64,000 nt of DNA from Cloeon dipterum (Eukaryota; Arthropoda; Insecta; Ephemeroptera; Baetidae): NCBI RefSeq assembly GCF_949628265.1, contig NC_088789.1:23739883-23803882 (forward strand), written 5' to 3'. This document shows positions 25,801-36,981 of this stretch, piece by piece. The number at the start of each line of letters is the position of its first letter. Positions within the stretch are counted from its first letter, which is position 1. A program made the position numbers and the translations under genes. Below the pieces are notes generated by a model. It was given only the letters and a program-made list of their open reading frames with translations. It was not told the origin of the DNA and made no database searches.

Positions 25801-28800
25801 GTGGTGGCTGGAATAAAGTTAAAAAATTGCAGAACATACACTTTTAACTCTCCTTTGCCTTTTTTGTTCTCATGAATATTTTCCTCTTTCTAAATTCAGC
25901 TTGTAAATGGCGTTTTGTACCATCTGTCCATGCGAATTGCGGTGATGCCCCCTTGCGACAACGGAGGTGAGGACTGCATCGCCGGCGACTCCCTTCCCAC
26001 GCTCCTCTGCAAGGTGCAGGTGCACCAGTCCCAACCTGACACGCCCAGAGGCAAACCAACGACCAAGGTCATGCGATCGGAATGCGAACCCGAGGGTATG
26101 GAATCAACCAATCAGTCCGTGAATTTAACCCAATGTCATTTATCAACAGGCGCCTTTGAAGTGCACGAGGCTGAAAATCCTGGCGTCGCACCTGCGACAA
26201 GTGGAAGAACCAAGCGTGGTTTAGTTGGTGGCGTGTCACCAGCCGACGCGAACGACCCTAAATTCAAAGAAATCGCCGATCACGCCGTGCTTGAGCTGGA
26301 CAAAGGAACCAACGCACTCTACCACAGAACAGTTGTCAAAATTGTCTCTGCCAGGCAGCAAGTGGTTTCTGGAGCTTTGTACTACCTGAAACTGGAGCTT
26401 GGCTACAGTGACTGGGCAAAGAACACGCCCAAGCCGACCAAAATCCAGCTGACTGAAGGCTCAGAAAGGGAAATTTGCGACGTCCAGGTGTGGGATCGAC
26501 CCTGGTTGAATGCAAGGGAGGTGACTAACTTTACTTGCACACAGTCTGTGTCGAGGACAAGGCGGGTGAGTTGTTTTTAGAAAATTTTTAATTGGACTTT
26601 TGTGACTCATTAAATACAGTGCAACTAGATGCATTGATATAAATAGATAAATATAATGGGACTATTAAATTTCAAAGTTAAATAAAGATGAGCTAGCTCT
26701 AGTAAAATTTGAAGAGAAAAAATAATCTGCGTGTTCTTTTTACTGTTGATCAAGCTGTTTGGGAGTTTGAGTCTACTGAAGAATTAATTTATGAATTTTT
26801 TCTTTAAAAAATCTGGTCCATTAAAATTTCCTTCCATCAAATTAAGAGACATTAAAATTATTCTATTCTCTTTAAATAAGTTTTTAATGAAAAAAAATTA
26901 TTTATTGTCATTTGCAGTCTGTCGGAAAGATTGGTGGAGGCACCCATGACATCCATGTTGGAATTTTCCTCAAGTACATTGAGCGTCACGGCAAACATTA
27001 CGAATCAGAGGAAGAATTCCACAGGCGATACCGCATTTTCCGCGCCAACATGAAGAAGATCCAGTACCTGCAGGAAACCGAGCAGGGCACCGCCAAGTAC
27101 GGGCCAACCAGATTTGCCGACATGACAAGTAAAATTGATGATGAAATCTTTCAAATGATTTTAATTAATGTGATATTTGTGTCAGGCGAGGAGTTTAAGC
27201 GAAACTACCTAGGACTCAAACCCACTTTTGAAAAGAAGGGAAAGCTCATCATGAAGAAAGCTATTATTCCGAATATTACCCTCCCTGATGAGTTCGACTG
27301 GCGCAACTACAATGCTGTCACTCCAGTTAAAAATCAGGTTTGTTGAAAAATAAATGGGGGGTTCCCAACCTTGTCCTAAAACAAAACTTGATTTTGTTCT
27401 CAAAAGATAAATATTTAAAAACTTGGTCAGTTTCTTTTAATTTTTTGTTTGGTTGATAAATAAAATCGGCGTATCGGTTTAGAACTGCAGCTCAGTTATC
27501 ACGTTAAAATATTTGGACTATATAAAAAGGTTCAGGAGAGCAAATATTTTGAATTTCAGCTCATTCAAGCTAAATTAGAAGCAACCTGCCTGAGAGAAAA
27601 TTGGATTAAAACGCCATCAACCCATATGAGAATAAGAAATTAGTTTTGAAATTAATTTTGCACAGTCATTCTCCTCTTAATTATTAATTCCAAAGAGATG
27701 AAAACCGTGCTCTTGGAGGGTTTTTATTTTTCCACAGTCCCATCCTGTTTGCAACAGCCTTGTTGAATAATTATTCACATTTTAGGGTCAATGTGGATCT
27801 TGCTGGGCTTTCTCAGTCACTGGCAACGTCGAAGGTCAGTGGGCCATCCGCAAGGGAGAACTTCTCTCCCTTTCTGAGCAGGAGCTGGTCGACTGCGACA
27901 GCCTGGACAGCGGCTGCAACGGAGGTTTGCCTAGCAACGCCTACGAGGCTCTCTTGAACATCGGTGGTCTGGAGACTGAAACCGACTATCCATATGACGG
28001 CAAGGACGAAAAGTGCCACTTTGACAAGACCGAGGTGCGCGCTACCGTCACTGGCGGAGTGAACATTACTTCAGACGAAGACAGCATCGCCAAGTGGCTC
28101 GTCAAGAACGGACCTATCTCTATAGGCATCAATGCGAATGCCATGCAGGTTGGTTTTACCTTAAAAAATTAATTTAACTGAGGTTTCCTGAATTGACGCC
28201 CTTTCTCTTATATTCAAATGATGTATTTGTGACTGATTGTGAGACTAAACAAACATCATAATAAATGATAATAATTATTCTTCTTTCAGTTCTACTTTGG
28301 AGGCGTGTCTCACCCTCCAAAATTCTTGTGCAGCCCCAAGGACCTTGATCACGGAGTCCTCATTGTCGGCTTTGGTGTTCACAGTGAGTTATTGGTCTTT
28401 TTTTACAAGGACTCCTTATTAGCAGAATTCAGTAAAATTTGCATAAAAAAACTCAAGTTAAAATTGGTAGACTTGGGAATTGTTGCCAGTTTTCAAAACA
28501 TGCGATAATTCTTAATTTTTCATTAAGTTTAAAACCCAGATTTCATTTTGTGAATTCCGACTTAAAAGGAACAAAAATTCGTCTTGTCGGAATTTGATCT
28601 TTTTTTCTTTAATTTAGTATCAAGCCAAAATATTATTTGTTAATCTGCCTCTATATAAAGTTTCAAAAATATTTCTTGAACTCTTCTTGTGGTACAATAT
28701 TAAGAGATTTTTGTCCATCAAATTAGCGATTTAAATGCATTTATTTTTATAACCAAAGAATTTAAAAAAGTTAATTACAGTTCCAAAAAGATAACCAACA

Positions 28801-29354
28801 CCGATTTTTAAAGCCAGTTTGAAGTCTCTTTGATTAATAAAATACCAAGTCTACATAACAATTGGCCAAGAAATAAAAAATTTCTCATTCGACTCTGATA
28901 AGGACCCACTTTTCGCTTTGGGGACGTATATCCAAACGGCTGGCCACCTAAATCATCTACTAATACCCATTCCCATGAGTGTGTGCGCTAACAAAGGCCC
29001 TGTTCTATTGTTGTTCCAACAGCAACCTCTATCCGCCACCGCAAACTCCCTTACTGGATCGTGAAAAACAGCTGGGGTCCCAAATGGGGTGAAAAGGTAA
29101 GCTAGACACTGATTTTTGCGCCTTTTTTTCAGCGTATCCGCTGTTCAACAAGACGCTCCCCTTCTGGACTGTAAAGAACAGTTGGGGACCGCAGTGGGGC
29201 GAACAGGTACCAAAGCGGCTAAATTTTGCATTGCTTAAACATTTTAAAGGGCGTGGATTTATTTAAATTTTTCTTCCAGGGTTACTACCGAGTGTACCGC
29301 GGTGATGGAACCTGTGGTGTCAACATGATGGCCACCTCGGCCACGGTGGAGTAA
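22897..29354 (+). CDS. CtsF: Multicystatin-cathepsin F precursor (papain-family cysteine peptidase)
   Basis: A secreted or lysosomal peptidase C1A zymogen fused behind a cystatin array, as in insect CG12163-type proteins. Exons: 22897-23088, 23679-23972, 24298-24597, 24649-24865, 24919-25097, 25280-25735, 25900-26095, 26150-26565, 26918-27128, 27186-27337, 27786-28148, 28290-28383, then 29023-29096 or 29133-29206, then 29280-29354. The product is 1072 residues. Residues 1-24 are a signal peptide. Five cystatin-like units follow; the last three keep QVING, QLVNG and QVVSG versions of QxVxG, and RPW and RPWLN pieces are visible. The propeptide has the EEEFHRRYRIFRANMKKI signature. The catalytic domain starts near DEFDWRNY, with Cys877 in GQCGSCWAF, His1013 in LDHGVLIVGFG and Asn1039 in VKNSWG. 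It ends GDGTCGVNMMATSATVE. A polyadenylation signal lies near 29505. The 54-nt intron 26096-26149 is in frame and stop-free, so a retained form is possible. Confidence 0.93.
29023..29096 (+). CDS. CtsF: Cathepsin F alternative exon 'a' encoding the catalytic Asn segment
   Basis: A 74-nt exon with acceptor CAACAG and donor AAG|GTAAGC. Joined to the phase-1 end of exon 28290-28383 it reads TTSIRHRKLPYWIVKNSWG then PKWGEK and continues in frame into GYYRVYRG. It supplies the catalytic-site Asn, Ser, Trp and Gly. It has the same length and phases as 29133-29206, which encodes the same segment, so only one can be used per mRNA without shifting the frame. Confidence 0.8.
29133..29206 (+). CDS. CtsF: Cathepsin F alternative exon 'b' encoding the catalytic Asn segment
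   Basis: A 74-nt exon with a strong acceptor (CCTTTTTTTCAG) and donor CAG|GTACCA. It reads TYPLFNKTLPFWTVKNSWG then PQWGEQ. It matches exon 'a' at 14 of 25 residues, concentrated around the NSWG active site, and differs in the loop before it. The two exons are separated by 36 nt, shorter than any other intron in this window. Confidence 0.8.
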
Positions 29355-29580
29355 GAAGCTTAGCTGGGGTAAAAAATAGCAAGTTTTGTGGGATCAATTG
29401 TTTCCGTGCCAACGTAATTACAGAACAAAACGAATTTCTTTAGATCTGACATAACTACTTGTGATCAAAATATATATTGATATAATCTCTGTGACGTTAC
29501 AGTTTTAATAAAGCTATTCTAATTATTATTTGTCAATCTTTGAGTTTTAATTGCAATAACAAATCATAATACTGTTGCTA

Positions 29581-29960
29581 GCCTCCAAATGGGAGAACGA
29601 AGCGTGCTACCGTTGGTGGCGTGTCGCCTACCAGCGCGAATAGCCCAGAAATCTAAGAAATCGCCGATCAAAACACCAAGTTTCAAAGATAAAATTTCCA
29701 AAAAAGTTTGATTGACGTGCCTTTTAATGAAAATGTTCTAAACTTCTTTATAACAATTGTAATAATCCTTTACTGGCAAGTGAAGAACAACTGGTGTGCA
29801 ACATGTGGAGAAACGGTCAGCTAAACCCACTCTTTTCGAAAAAAATTACCTGGGAATTTACTGTTTTGCAAGATCTCAGGAATAAAAAGAACGGTTGCAA
29901 CCTAATTGGGGCAAATACTATGTACCGAAACGTCAACAATAATTGCAACACCTAAATCTA
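29581..29960 (+). pseudogene. Decayed partial copy of the cathepsin F gene
   Basis: Downstream of the gene three fragments echo its exons in order. At 29592-29678 translation gives GRTKRATVGGVSPTSANSP, an in-frame stop, then EIAD, matching the last cystatin unit (GRTKRGLVGGVSP, then KEIADH). At 29769-29823 it gives LYWQVKNNWCATCGE, a degraded version of the NSWG exons. At 29885-29935 it gives PNWGKYYVP after a frame break, resembling the NSWG exon joined to the terminal exon. Stops, frame breaks and loss of the SWG signature show it is non-functional. It looks like the remnant of a tandem duplication. Confidence 0.7.
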
Positions 29961-30076
29961 GAGATTATAAGATAAATCTCAGTTTGTGACAAAAAAAAAT
30001 GTGAAATATCTGTGTAACGCACAAATTTTAATAGTTATTATTTTAGACAAACTTTTGATTTTAACTGTACACACTT

Positions 30077-31434
30077 TTAGCTGTTGTGGACTGACAGCAG
30101 TTCTTGTCTCTGAAGGGCTGTCTGTTCAAAAGTTTCAATCGCGAGACTCAAAGCTCCCTGCTTCAGGCTGTCTGTGTTTGTGTAGTTCTGAAATAATTTT
30201 TAATTATTTTCTACTTCAATTAATAAATATTGTGGTTTACCTTGATGAATTCCATGTGGTTGTTGCCATCAAACTGGACATTTATCGACTTCGAGTCCTG
30301 ATGAATGATGTGGAGCAATTGAATAGCGCGAACAGCATCGTCAATTCTTAAAATATGAATTTTTAAATCTAATTTTGAATAGGATTTAAACTTGATGTGT
30401 ACCTTTCCTTCTGCAAACACTCTAAAACCAGATTATCGATCTGCTTGTTCCAAGCAAGGTGGAACGCCAACGGTCCAAAATGTCTGGTCGATCGCAGTTT
30501 ATCAAAGGACTTCTTCTCGTTGATTGTTTCATACGTTTTCTGAGTGATCTCGATATATTTTGGGTGGTTTGGCTCGAATTGGACGCAGGCCCTGTCCAGG
30601 ATGAATACGTACTCTTCTCTTTTCATAAGATCCTGAGATTAAAAACGTGAAAAACATGCTTTATCACTACATTTTTCAGCATTACATCAAAATATTCAGG
30701 CTCAAACATCTTGGGCAGCGTCCATTTCCTCCCTGGGAACGGGAAATAGACCTGATTGATATTATCTCGCTCCTCCCAAGTCACTTTGCTCAAAGTGCCG
30801 TCCGGTTCTCTTTTCACAATCAGTCGGTCCTGCAGTAAAATTTAGTTAAGTTTGAATTATATAGAAATTAGAAGAAACTTTACATGATCTGATTTTCCGA
30901 ATGTGATGTCTGTGAAAACGTAGGTCGAGTTGTCAGGATCGTAGCCCTTTAAAATCGGATCCCTAGCGAGCACTTCAGGATTTTCTTTTCTTGCCAGCAA
31001 CACTGGAGGCATCTGCAGTTTCTCGGCACTTTGCTGCACTGCTTTATTACGCGCCTAGAATTATATTGCAAATTTATTTTTATCGCTTAAGTTGTCTTCT
31101 TTCAATATTACAATTTCCACTTCCTCGTCTGTCATGAATTTGTATTTTGGAGTGCCAAGTTTCTCCTGGTATCTTTTAATCTCAAAGACCTTGCCCAAAT
31201 TTACAGCCGTTAATTCTTTCAGCAAACTCTGGACTTCTGGAGAAATAAATGTCTGACTAGGGTCCCTCTCAACTCCTGAAATTCATTAGTCCGTTATTAT
31301 TTGTCGGAAATTATTTACTGTCCATACTAACCACTGTTCATCGCATCGGAATCTTTGGAAAAGTGTCTCACTACCTTCAAATGATTTCTTGCCTCAGTTC
31401 TGAGAGCATGCCGCAGTAACCTCATCCCAATCAT
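30077..31434 (-). CDS. mRpS22: Mitochondrial ribosomal protein mS22 (mRpS22)
   Basis: A component of the mitochondrial small ribosomal subunit. Exons, reading leftwards: 31434-31332, 31275-31112, 31054-30884, 30829-30671, 30632-30403, 30346-30241 and 30187-30077, giving 347 residues, near the usual 350-370. Recognisable family segments are SPEVQSLLKELTAVNLGKVF, KYKFMTDEEVEIARNKAVQQ, AEKLQMPPVL, YVFTDITFGKSDHDRLIVKR, PEYFDVMLKNDLMKREEYVF and the C-terminal helices. The N-terminal residues (MIGMRLLRHALRTEARNHLK) are basic and amphipathic, as expected for mitochondrial import. All junctions are GT-AG and in phase. The gene is head-to-head with the RhoGAP gene, 571 bases between start codons. Confidence 0.9.
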
Positions 31435-32005
31435 GTTTGGATTTTATGAATAAAAATTACGCAGGATGAGTGCACAACAAAATTTTGTAAATAAACTGGC
31501 GAACCAATTAAATAGAAAAATAGCCCTGAAATCTATCAAACAGTGTCGACGTTTTATCTGAAAGCTGCAAAATATTTGGTTTTCGGTATTGTTGATAGAA
31601 ATCACATGTTCATTTTTGAGTCGAGCTCTTCAGGGGCAGCGGCAGCAAGCACCAACGTAACAAAATCAAAATAATGGCCAGAGATCCTTTAGGTCATGCT
31701 GGTACAACTGCGAAGTGACGGTTTGTTTTACAGCTTATCTGGATTCGACCTTGCGTTCCGATTGGTTGGACGAAACGTTTTGACCAATCTGCTGCTCCAA
31801 TTAATTTTGCCCGCCAATGGGAGCAGAGCGATAAAATTCTAGTTTTGAGCGGAATTCTGTCGCGGTGTCGCCGCTAAATCGTTGCTCGAGCTGTTACCTT
31901 GCAACTGGTGACGATGTTGAAGGGATTACATTTTTAGTTATTTCGCCGATTTTTTGAGTTGAAGGCACCATAAATTCACACGAAACAAGGTGACGGAATT
32001 CCACG
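31435..32005. promoter_or_regulatory. Bidirectional promoter between mRpS22 and the RhoGAP gene
   Basis: Four CCAAT-box pentamers, one in reverse orientation, lie within 58 bases: ATTGG at 31761-31765 and CCAAT at 31784-31788, 31797-31801 and 31814-31818. Clustered CCAAT boxes are typical NF-Y sites and are common between head-to-head housekeeping and cell-cycle genes. No TATA box is apparent. Confidence 0.55.
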
Positions 32006-35000
32006 ATGCACGTTTTTTCGCTGGAAAACAGGGAAATCCTCCTGGGTCACCTGGAAAAAGAACTGCAGAGAAGATTGGGAGTGAAGGCCAGTGCTTTGAA
32101 AATTAAAAAAGCTAAAAAGGTATGTCCAGCGTTTGATTATTTAAGTGAGCGTGATATTTGATTTGAATTTGCTGTTTTCTTCCAGCGTCACTCAACGCTG
32201 AAGACAAGAATTTTCCAGCGTCCCTTGGAGGCTCTTCCAAAACAACCAATTTTGCTGAAGTCAGGAGGAGTTGTTGACGTGCCTTGTTTTGTTGTTGATT
32301 TGTGCCAGGAAATCGGAAAGCACTTGGACACTGAAGGGATCTTTCGAAAAGCAGGCTCATCCACAAGGCAGAAAGAAATTAAGGCATGGCTGTCTTTTTG
32401 TTAATACATACCTGCCAAGAATTTTGTTATTTTTTTCTCCCATTTTTAGACGCACTTTGAAGCCGGTGGAACAGTTCAGGAAAACTTCCATGAAGTTGAT
32501 TTGGCCAATGTTCTAAAACATTTCCTTCGGGAGTTGCCAGAGCCGCTAATTTCTCCTGCATTTCAAGATGTTCTCTCAAAGTATTATTTATTTTAAAATA
32601 ATCTACTTGATATTAAAATTTATTCAATTGCAGGGCTCAGAAGCAAAGCAATGAATTCATGATTTTGCTGTGCACGTTGCTACCAGCATCTCATTTGCAC
32701 CTGCTGGCCTTTTTGACTGAGGTAAATTATTCAGCCTTGGTGGAAAATACCATCATTTTACCTTTTTTTCTTTTAATAGTTTCTTCTTGACGTGGCCTCT
32801 TTCTCCAAGTGCAATTTGATGCCCGCCAGTAATCTGGCAATCGTCCTTTCCCCTTCATTTATGCCCATTTCAGAGCACCGCCACGACAAGCTGACAAATC
32901 ATGCTCTGCAGCATGATAACAACATCCGGATCCTCGAGGTGCGTGTTTTTCAAACGTCAGGATTTTTAACCTTATCGAGATTTCAGGTCCTAATTAACGA
33001 GTCCAAAGACATTGGAGAGATCCCAATGGCCCTGGGTTACCAGCTTGGCCTAATTGACGACGAAAAGTCTGATGAAGTCGCCAGCAATGCCAGCATGGAC
33101 TCTGTGAGCTCCAAAACCAAGCCAAGGAAACGACGCAGTGGCTCTTTGACAAGTAATTATTTGCTTACTAAAATTAGAGGGAAATTACTGAATTTATTTT
33201 CTAGAAATGTTCAATGGAATTCGGAAAATCGTTGGTGGCGGTGGTGCTCGACCCCCATCACCCACCGAAACAGAAACTCCGTGCAAAGCTGTGCACACAC
33301 CTGTCATCAAATCAACCAAAAAACGGAAGGCTGATACGCCTGCACCAGTAGCCATGTCAGCTAAAATGAAGTATGTAATTTTTCTTCGTACTGCACATAA
33401 TTTTGCCTGGTGTTTTCCTTTTTTATGTGTGGTAACTCGAGTAGATAGACGCTTGCACGAATTGTGTGAATTTGTGTTGCAGATTAGATGTACTGCACTC
33501 TATTCCTGACGGCGTGCTGCTGTCAAGCACACCTTTCAAACCAGTCAGTATGAAGCCAATGCCCTCTGATACGCCCGCTAAGTCGCACTTAACTATTACC
33601 CCCATTCTTAAGCCCAAAAGGTAAGGTCTCACTGCTCTAGAAGTGTGTGTGCGTATCTAGATTTAGGAGATGAACATTATATTAACTCGGTGCTTTTAAT
33701 TCCAGCCCTCCAAAACCGGTGAAAAAGAGTCCTCACCCTCAGGGAATTAAAGTCAAACAGAAAAGTAGATTTTTCACTCCTCGTTCAAAGTCTGAAAGGT
33801 AATTTTATACTAATTTGTGTGGAAACTGGTTTTTAATTTGATCTTTATTCTTAAGCATTTTGCAAAGAGTGATGGGACAGCCAGAGCTGAAGAAGCCTCG
33901 TCTGAGTTTTGGCTCAAAGAAGACCTCAAAGAAACAGGTATGAAAATTGTGTTTCTTTTTCGTGATTATGGTTTAGTGGACTTGCCATTAAAATTTGGGC
34001 TTTCTTGGAAGTTGCCACCATTTTTTTCATCCCACAGTTCTAATTTAAAGAAAGTTTTTCAAAATTTTCATGGTTTATGAGAGAAAACTAATGTGGTAGA
34101 TTCATTGCGATTTAAGGATTAGAAAAAAGTGGTTGAAAATTCACAGCCCTCGGTTACAAGGATTTAAACACCACTCCTTATTAGTATGTTGAAAATAAAT
34201 AAAATTGCTGCCGTTGTAATGGATTTGTGGAGCAAACCCTAGAAACAAATTGTGAAAACACGCAATTCTAGTTTAAAAAGGGACTCTGAGCTTTCATATT
34301 TTGATTTTTGCCCTCTTTTTTCAGCAACAATTTTATTATAGTATTTAAAGATTAAAAATTCAATCCATCGAATATGATTTTAAGAACTTCAACAATTTCA
34401 GCTGGTGAAAGCTCCAAACTTGTCCCCGCCCAAGTCAGAAGTTGAGCCTAAAGTGGAGCCAGCGCCACCAGTTTCGCGGACACTGCGGCGCAAGAAAAGC
34501 TGGAGCTCGCTGAGTGGTTCCCTGGGCCGAAACATGCGCCGTTTGGCTCCGATAACTTTCTCAGACACCCCTCTACTGTCGTCTCCCTACGCCCCGCGTC
34601 TGCGAGGAAAAATTCCAGAAGGCCTGGGAGGGGCGACGGCCATGGTCGACCTGTCGCCAGCCCTGAACCTGCAGTCGCAGTACGATGAAATCAAAAACAA
34701 AGTGGCCTCTCTGGAGAGCCAGCTGAACCAAGTCCTGAGCCAGGCGCAGCAGCAACAGCAGCCAGAGGAGATGGACACAAATGGCCACACGGCCAGCTTC
34801 GTCCAGACCGAGTACGAGAAGACCATTGAGGACGCCGAGCCCTTCAACACCTGCCAGACGACGGACCAACTGGCCAAACGTCTTAGCAGGGAGCTGAAAA
34901 TCCGCCGCTCGGCCGAGAACAGGATCATCCGCTCGCCCAGTGCGAGGAAAATCGGCACTTTGCGGCGCAGGTCCAAGGAGACCGGCCGCATCGTGAAGAC

Positions 35001-36981
35001 TAATTCAAGCACTAGGCTGTCCAGAAGTCCGCAGAGGAGCGTCACCGGCACCGGCCAGACAAGCAGGAGTCTGCAGAGGGGCCGCCCCAATAGCATTACC
35101 TCTGGGCTGACCCAGCCAAGCCCTGGCCAACTGCAGCGGCAAAATGCTCCCTCTGAGAGCAATCTGTGCTCCGCTGTCGCATCAAGCAGCACATCACAGG
35201 TACGTGGGTGGAATGCTGTAAATTTGCTTCTTTCAGTTTGTGCATTCATTTATTTATCATTTTTAACTATCGAAGAAGGATGGGAGGAAGTAATTTGATT
35301 TCTTCTGTTCTTAAATAATAGAAATTTGGAATTATATTTTCTCAACAATGATTAAATTAGTAGTTCAAGTACCTTTAGGATCAGTGTAAATGTATGATTA
35401 TATAAAAAAATTCCTGGGTATCTGTTTTAGTGCACGCTGTGGATAGTTTTTTTATTATCTATTTATTAAACTTCAAGTAAAATAATATAGATGAAATAGA
35501 AGGCATTTTATTCATTTATTTAATGTAATCTCGAAAACTAAAAAAATTAAATTGATGAAAATTCGCAAATTAAAATTTATAATAATTTTAATATCAAACA
35601 CATACAGCAATTAATTAAATATATTTGTGGAAAATAATGAAACATAGCTTATAAATGAATCATCTATTAACATTTCTTCTTAACTTTGAGTACTGCTTTT
35701 TAATTTTTTCTTCTTCACGCCTGCTTGTATACACTTAATTTATAATTATTTTTGTATTTTTAGCAAGTGTCAACGCCTGTGGTGACTGAAAAGGTCGCTT
35801 GGCCGACGGCAGAGCAGACCAAGTCGCCTAAGTTCGCCATTCCCATGTCTTCCGTGAGGGGCATGTCGACTCGAAGCGCCGTGCGCAAGGCCTCCTCGTT
35901 CCACGCGCCAGAGTCTCCAATGAGCCATCTTCACGTGCGAAAGACGCCGAGCTTCCGCAACGCCAGCAGCCAGGACGAGTCGTGGCTGGATGCCAAGTCC
36001 TTCCTCAGCCACAACACTCCCAGTAAACTCGACTCGGTCGGCCGGCCCTCGATCGCTGAGATCAAGAACAAGAGGGCCGGCATGGTGTTGGCCAGTGTCA
36101 AGCTGTTTGAAACCAGTCCTGTGGAGGAAAAGCGCAAGGGCGGCGCTAAATCCAAAGATACATCCCCTCTCATCAGCCCAAAGTCGAAAAGCCCAAAGAA
36201 AAGGTAATTTGGAAAATATTGATGCGTATGTTTATTTACAAAGGAGAACCTGCAGGGATCGTTCCGCTCTGACATGCCAATTTTTTCCTTCTATAGACCC
36301 TAGAACAAAATTAAAGTCACAGACCATCAAAAATAAATTTCTGTTGGCTTAACTAAAACATCACTCTTTAAAGTATCATAATTTTGTATTTTATTTTGTG
36401 GCTATTAATTCAAACGATTTGTCTTGAGTACCTCCGTAAATAACTATAACACATTTTTTAACGTTAAATAATTTTTAAAAGTTTTTTTAATAATCAAAAG
36501 TTAGACATTTGTATGCATCATGCAATATATTTTTCCTCTTTCATTTTTCAGGCTCAGTGCTGGTTGGAAGCCGACAAATACAGTCACCCCAGAGCGCAGG
36601 CGGTCAGCAAACTTCCCCCGTCGTTCAGTAACCCAGGAAAAAGAGAACGTCTCCTCGCCCTGCGACACCCTGAAAGCCATCAAAACCCAGTTCTCCCCGA
36701 AAATGGAGCTGCCAATGTGTCTGAAGGAGACGATCTATGACGTGTGCACCCCGAAAGTGCCGCAAGTGAAGTCTCCCCTGGCCGCCGTGGACGTCAACAA
36801 AATCAACCCCTCGACACCAAAGCAATGCCCCACGATCAAGAGGCCGCTCAGCGTGAGACCTGTCGCGGCCAGTGCCTTCAAGAGAACCCCGTACCAGTCT
36901 TACGCAACCCCGTGCGGCGCCACGCCTGTCTCAGTCAGAAGATCTCCGCGGTTGAACGGGGTTGCCCTGACATTCTCTTAA
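32006..36981 (+). CDS. ARHGAP11A: Rho GTPase-activating protein, ARHGAP11A type
   Basis: Probably accelerates GTP hydrolysis on a Rho-family GTPase; the vertebrate relative is a cell-cycle and cytokinesis protein. Exons: 32006-32119, 32186-32383, 32450-32580, 32634-32721, 32780-32938, 32987-33152, 33205-33370, 33483-33620, 33706-33798, 33856-33937, 34402-35199, 35764-36203 and 36552-36981, giving 1000 residues. The RhoGAP domain covers about residues 50-245, with the arginine finger in DTEGIFRKAGS, then NVLKHFLRELPEPLI and SNLAIVLSPSFM. A basic KPRKRRSGSL segment follows, as in ARHGAP11A. The rest is a low-complexity, Ser/Pro/Lys/Arg-rich tail with many S/T-P sites and a short coiled coil with a Gln run (YDEIKNKVASLESQLNQVL). 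It ends RTPYQSYATPCGATPVSVRR. Intron 2 appears to use a GC donor (AAG|GCATGG), the only phase-consistent choice. Confidence 0.88.

Noticed and set aside
34587-35249. 220-residue open frame antisense to the RhoGAP tail
   Set aside because: Shadow of the long coding exon 34402-35199; no domain of its own.
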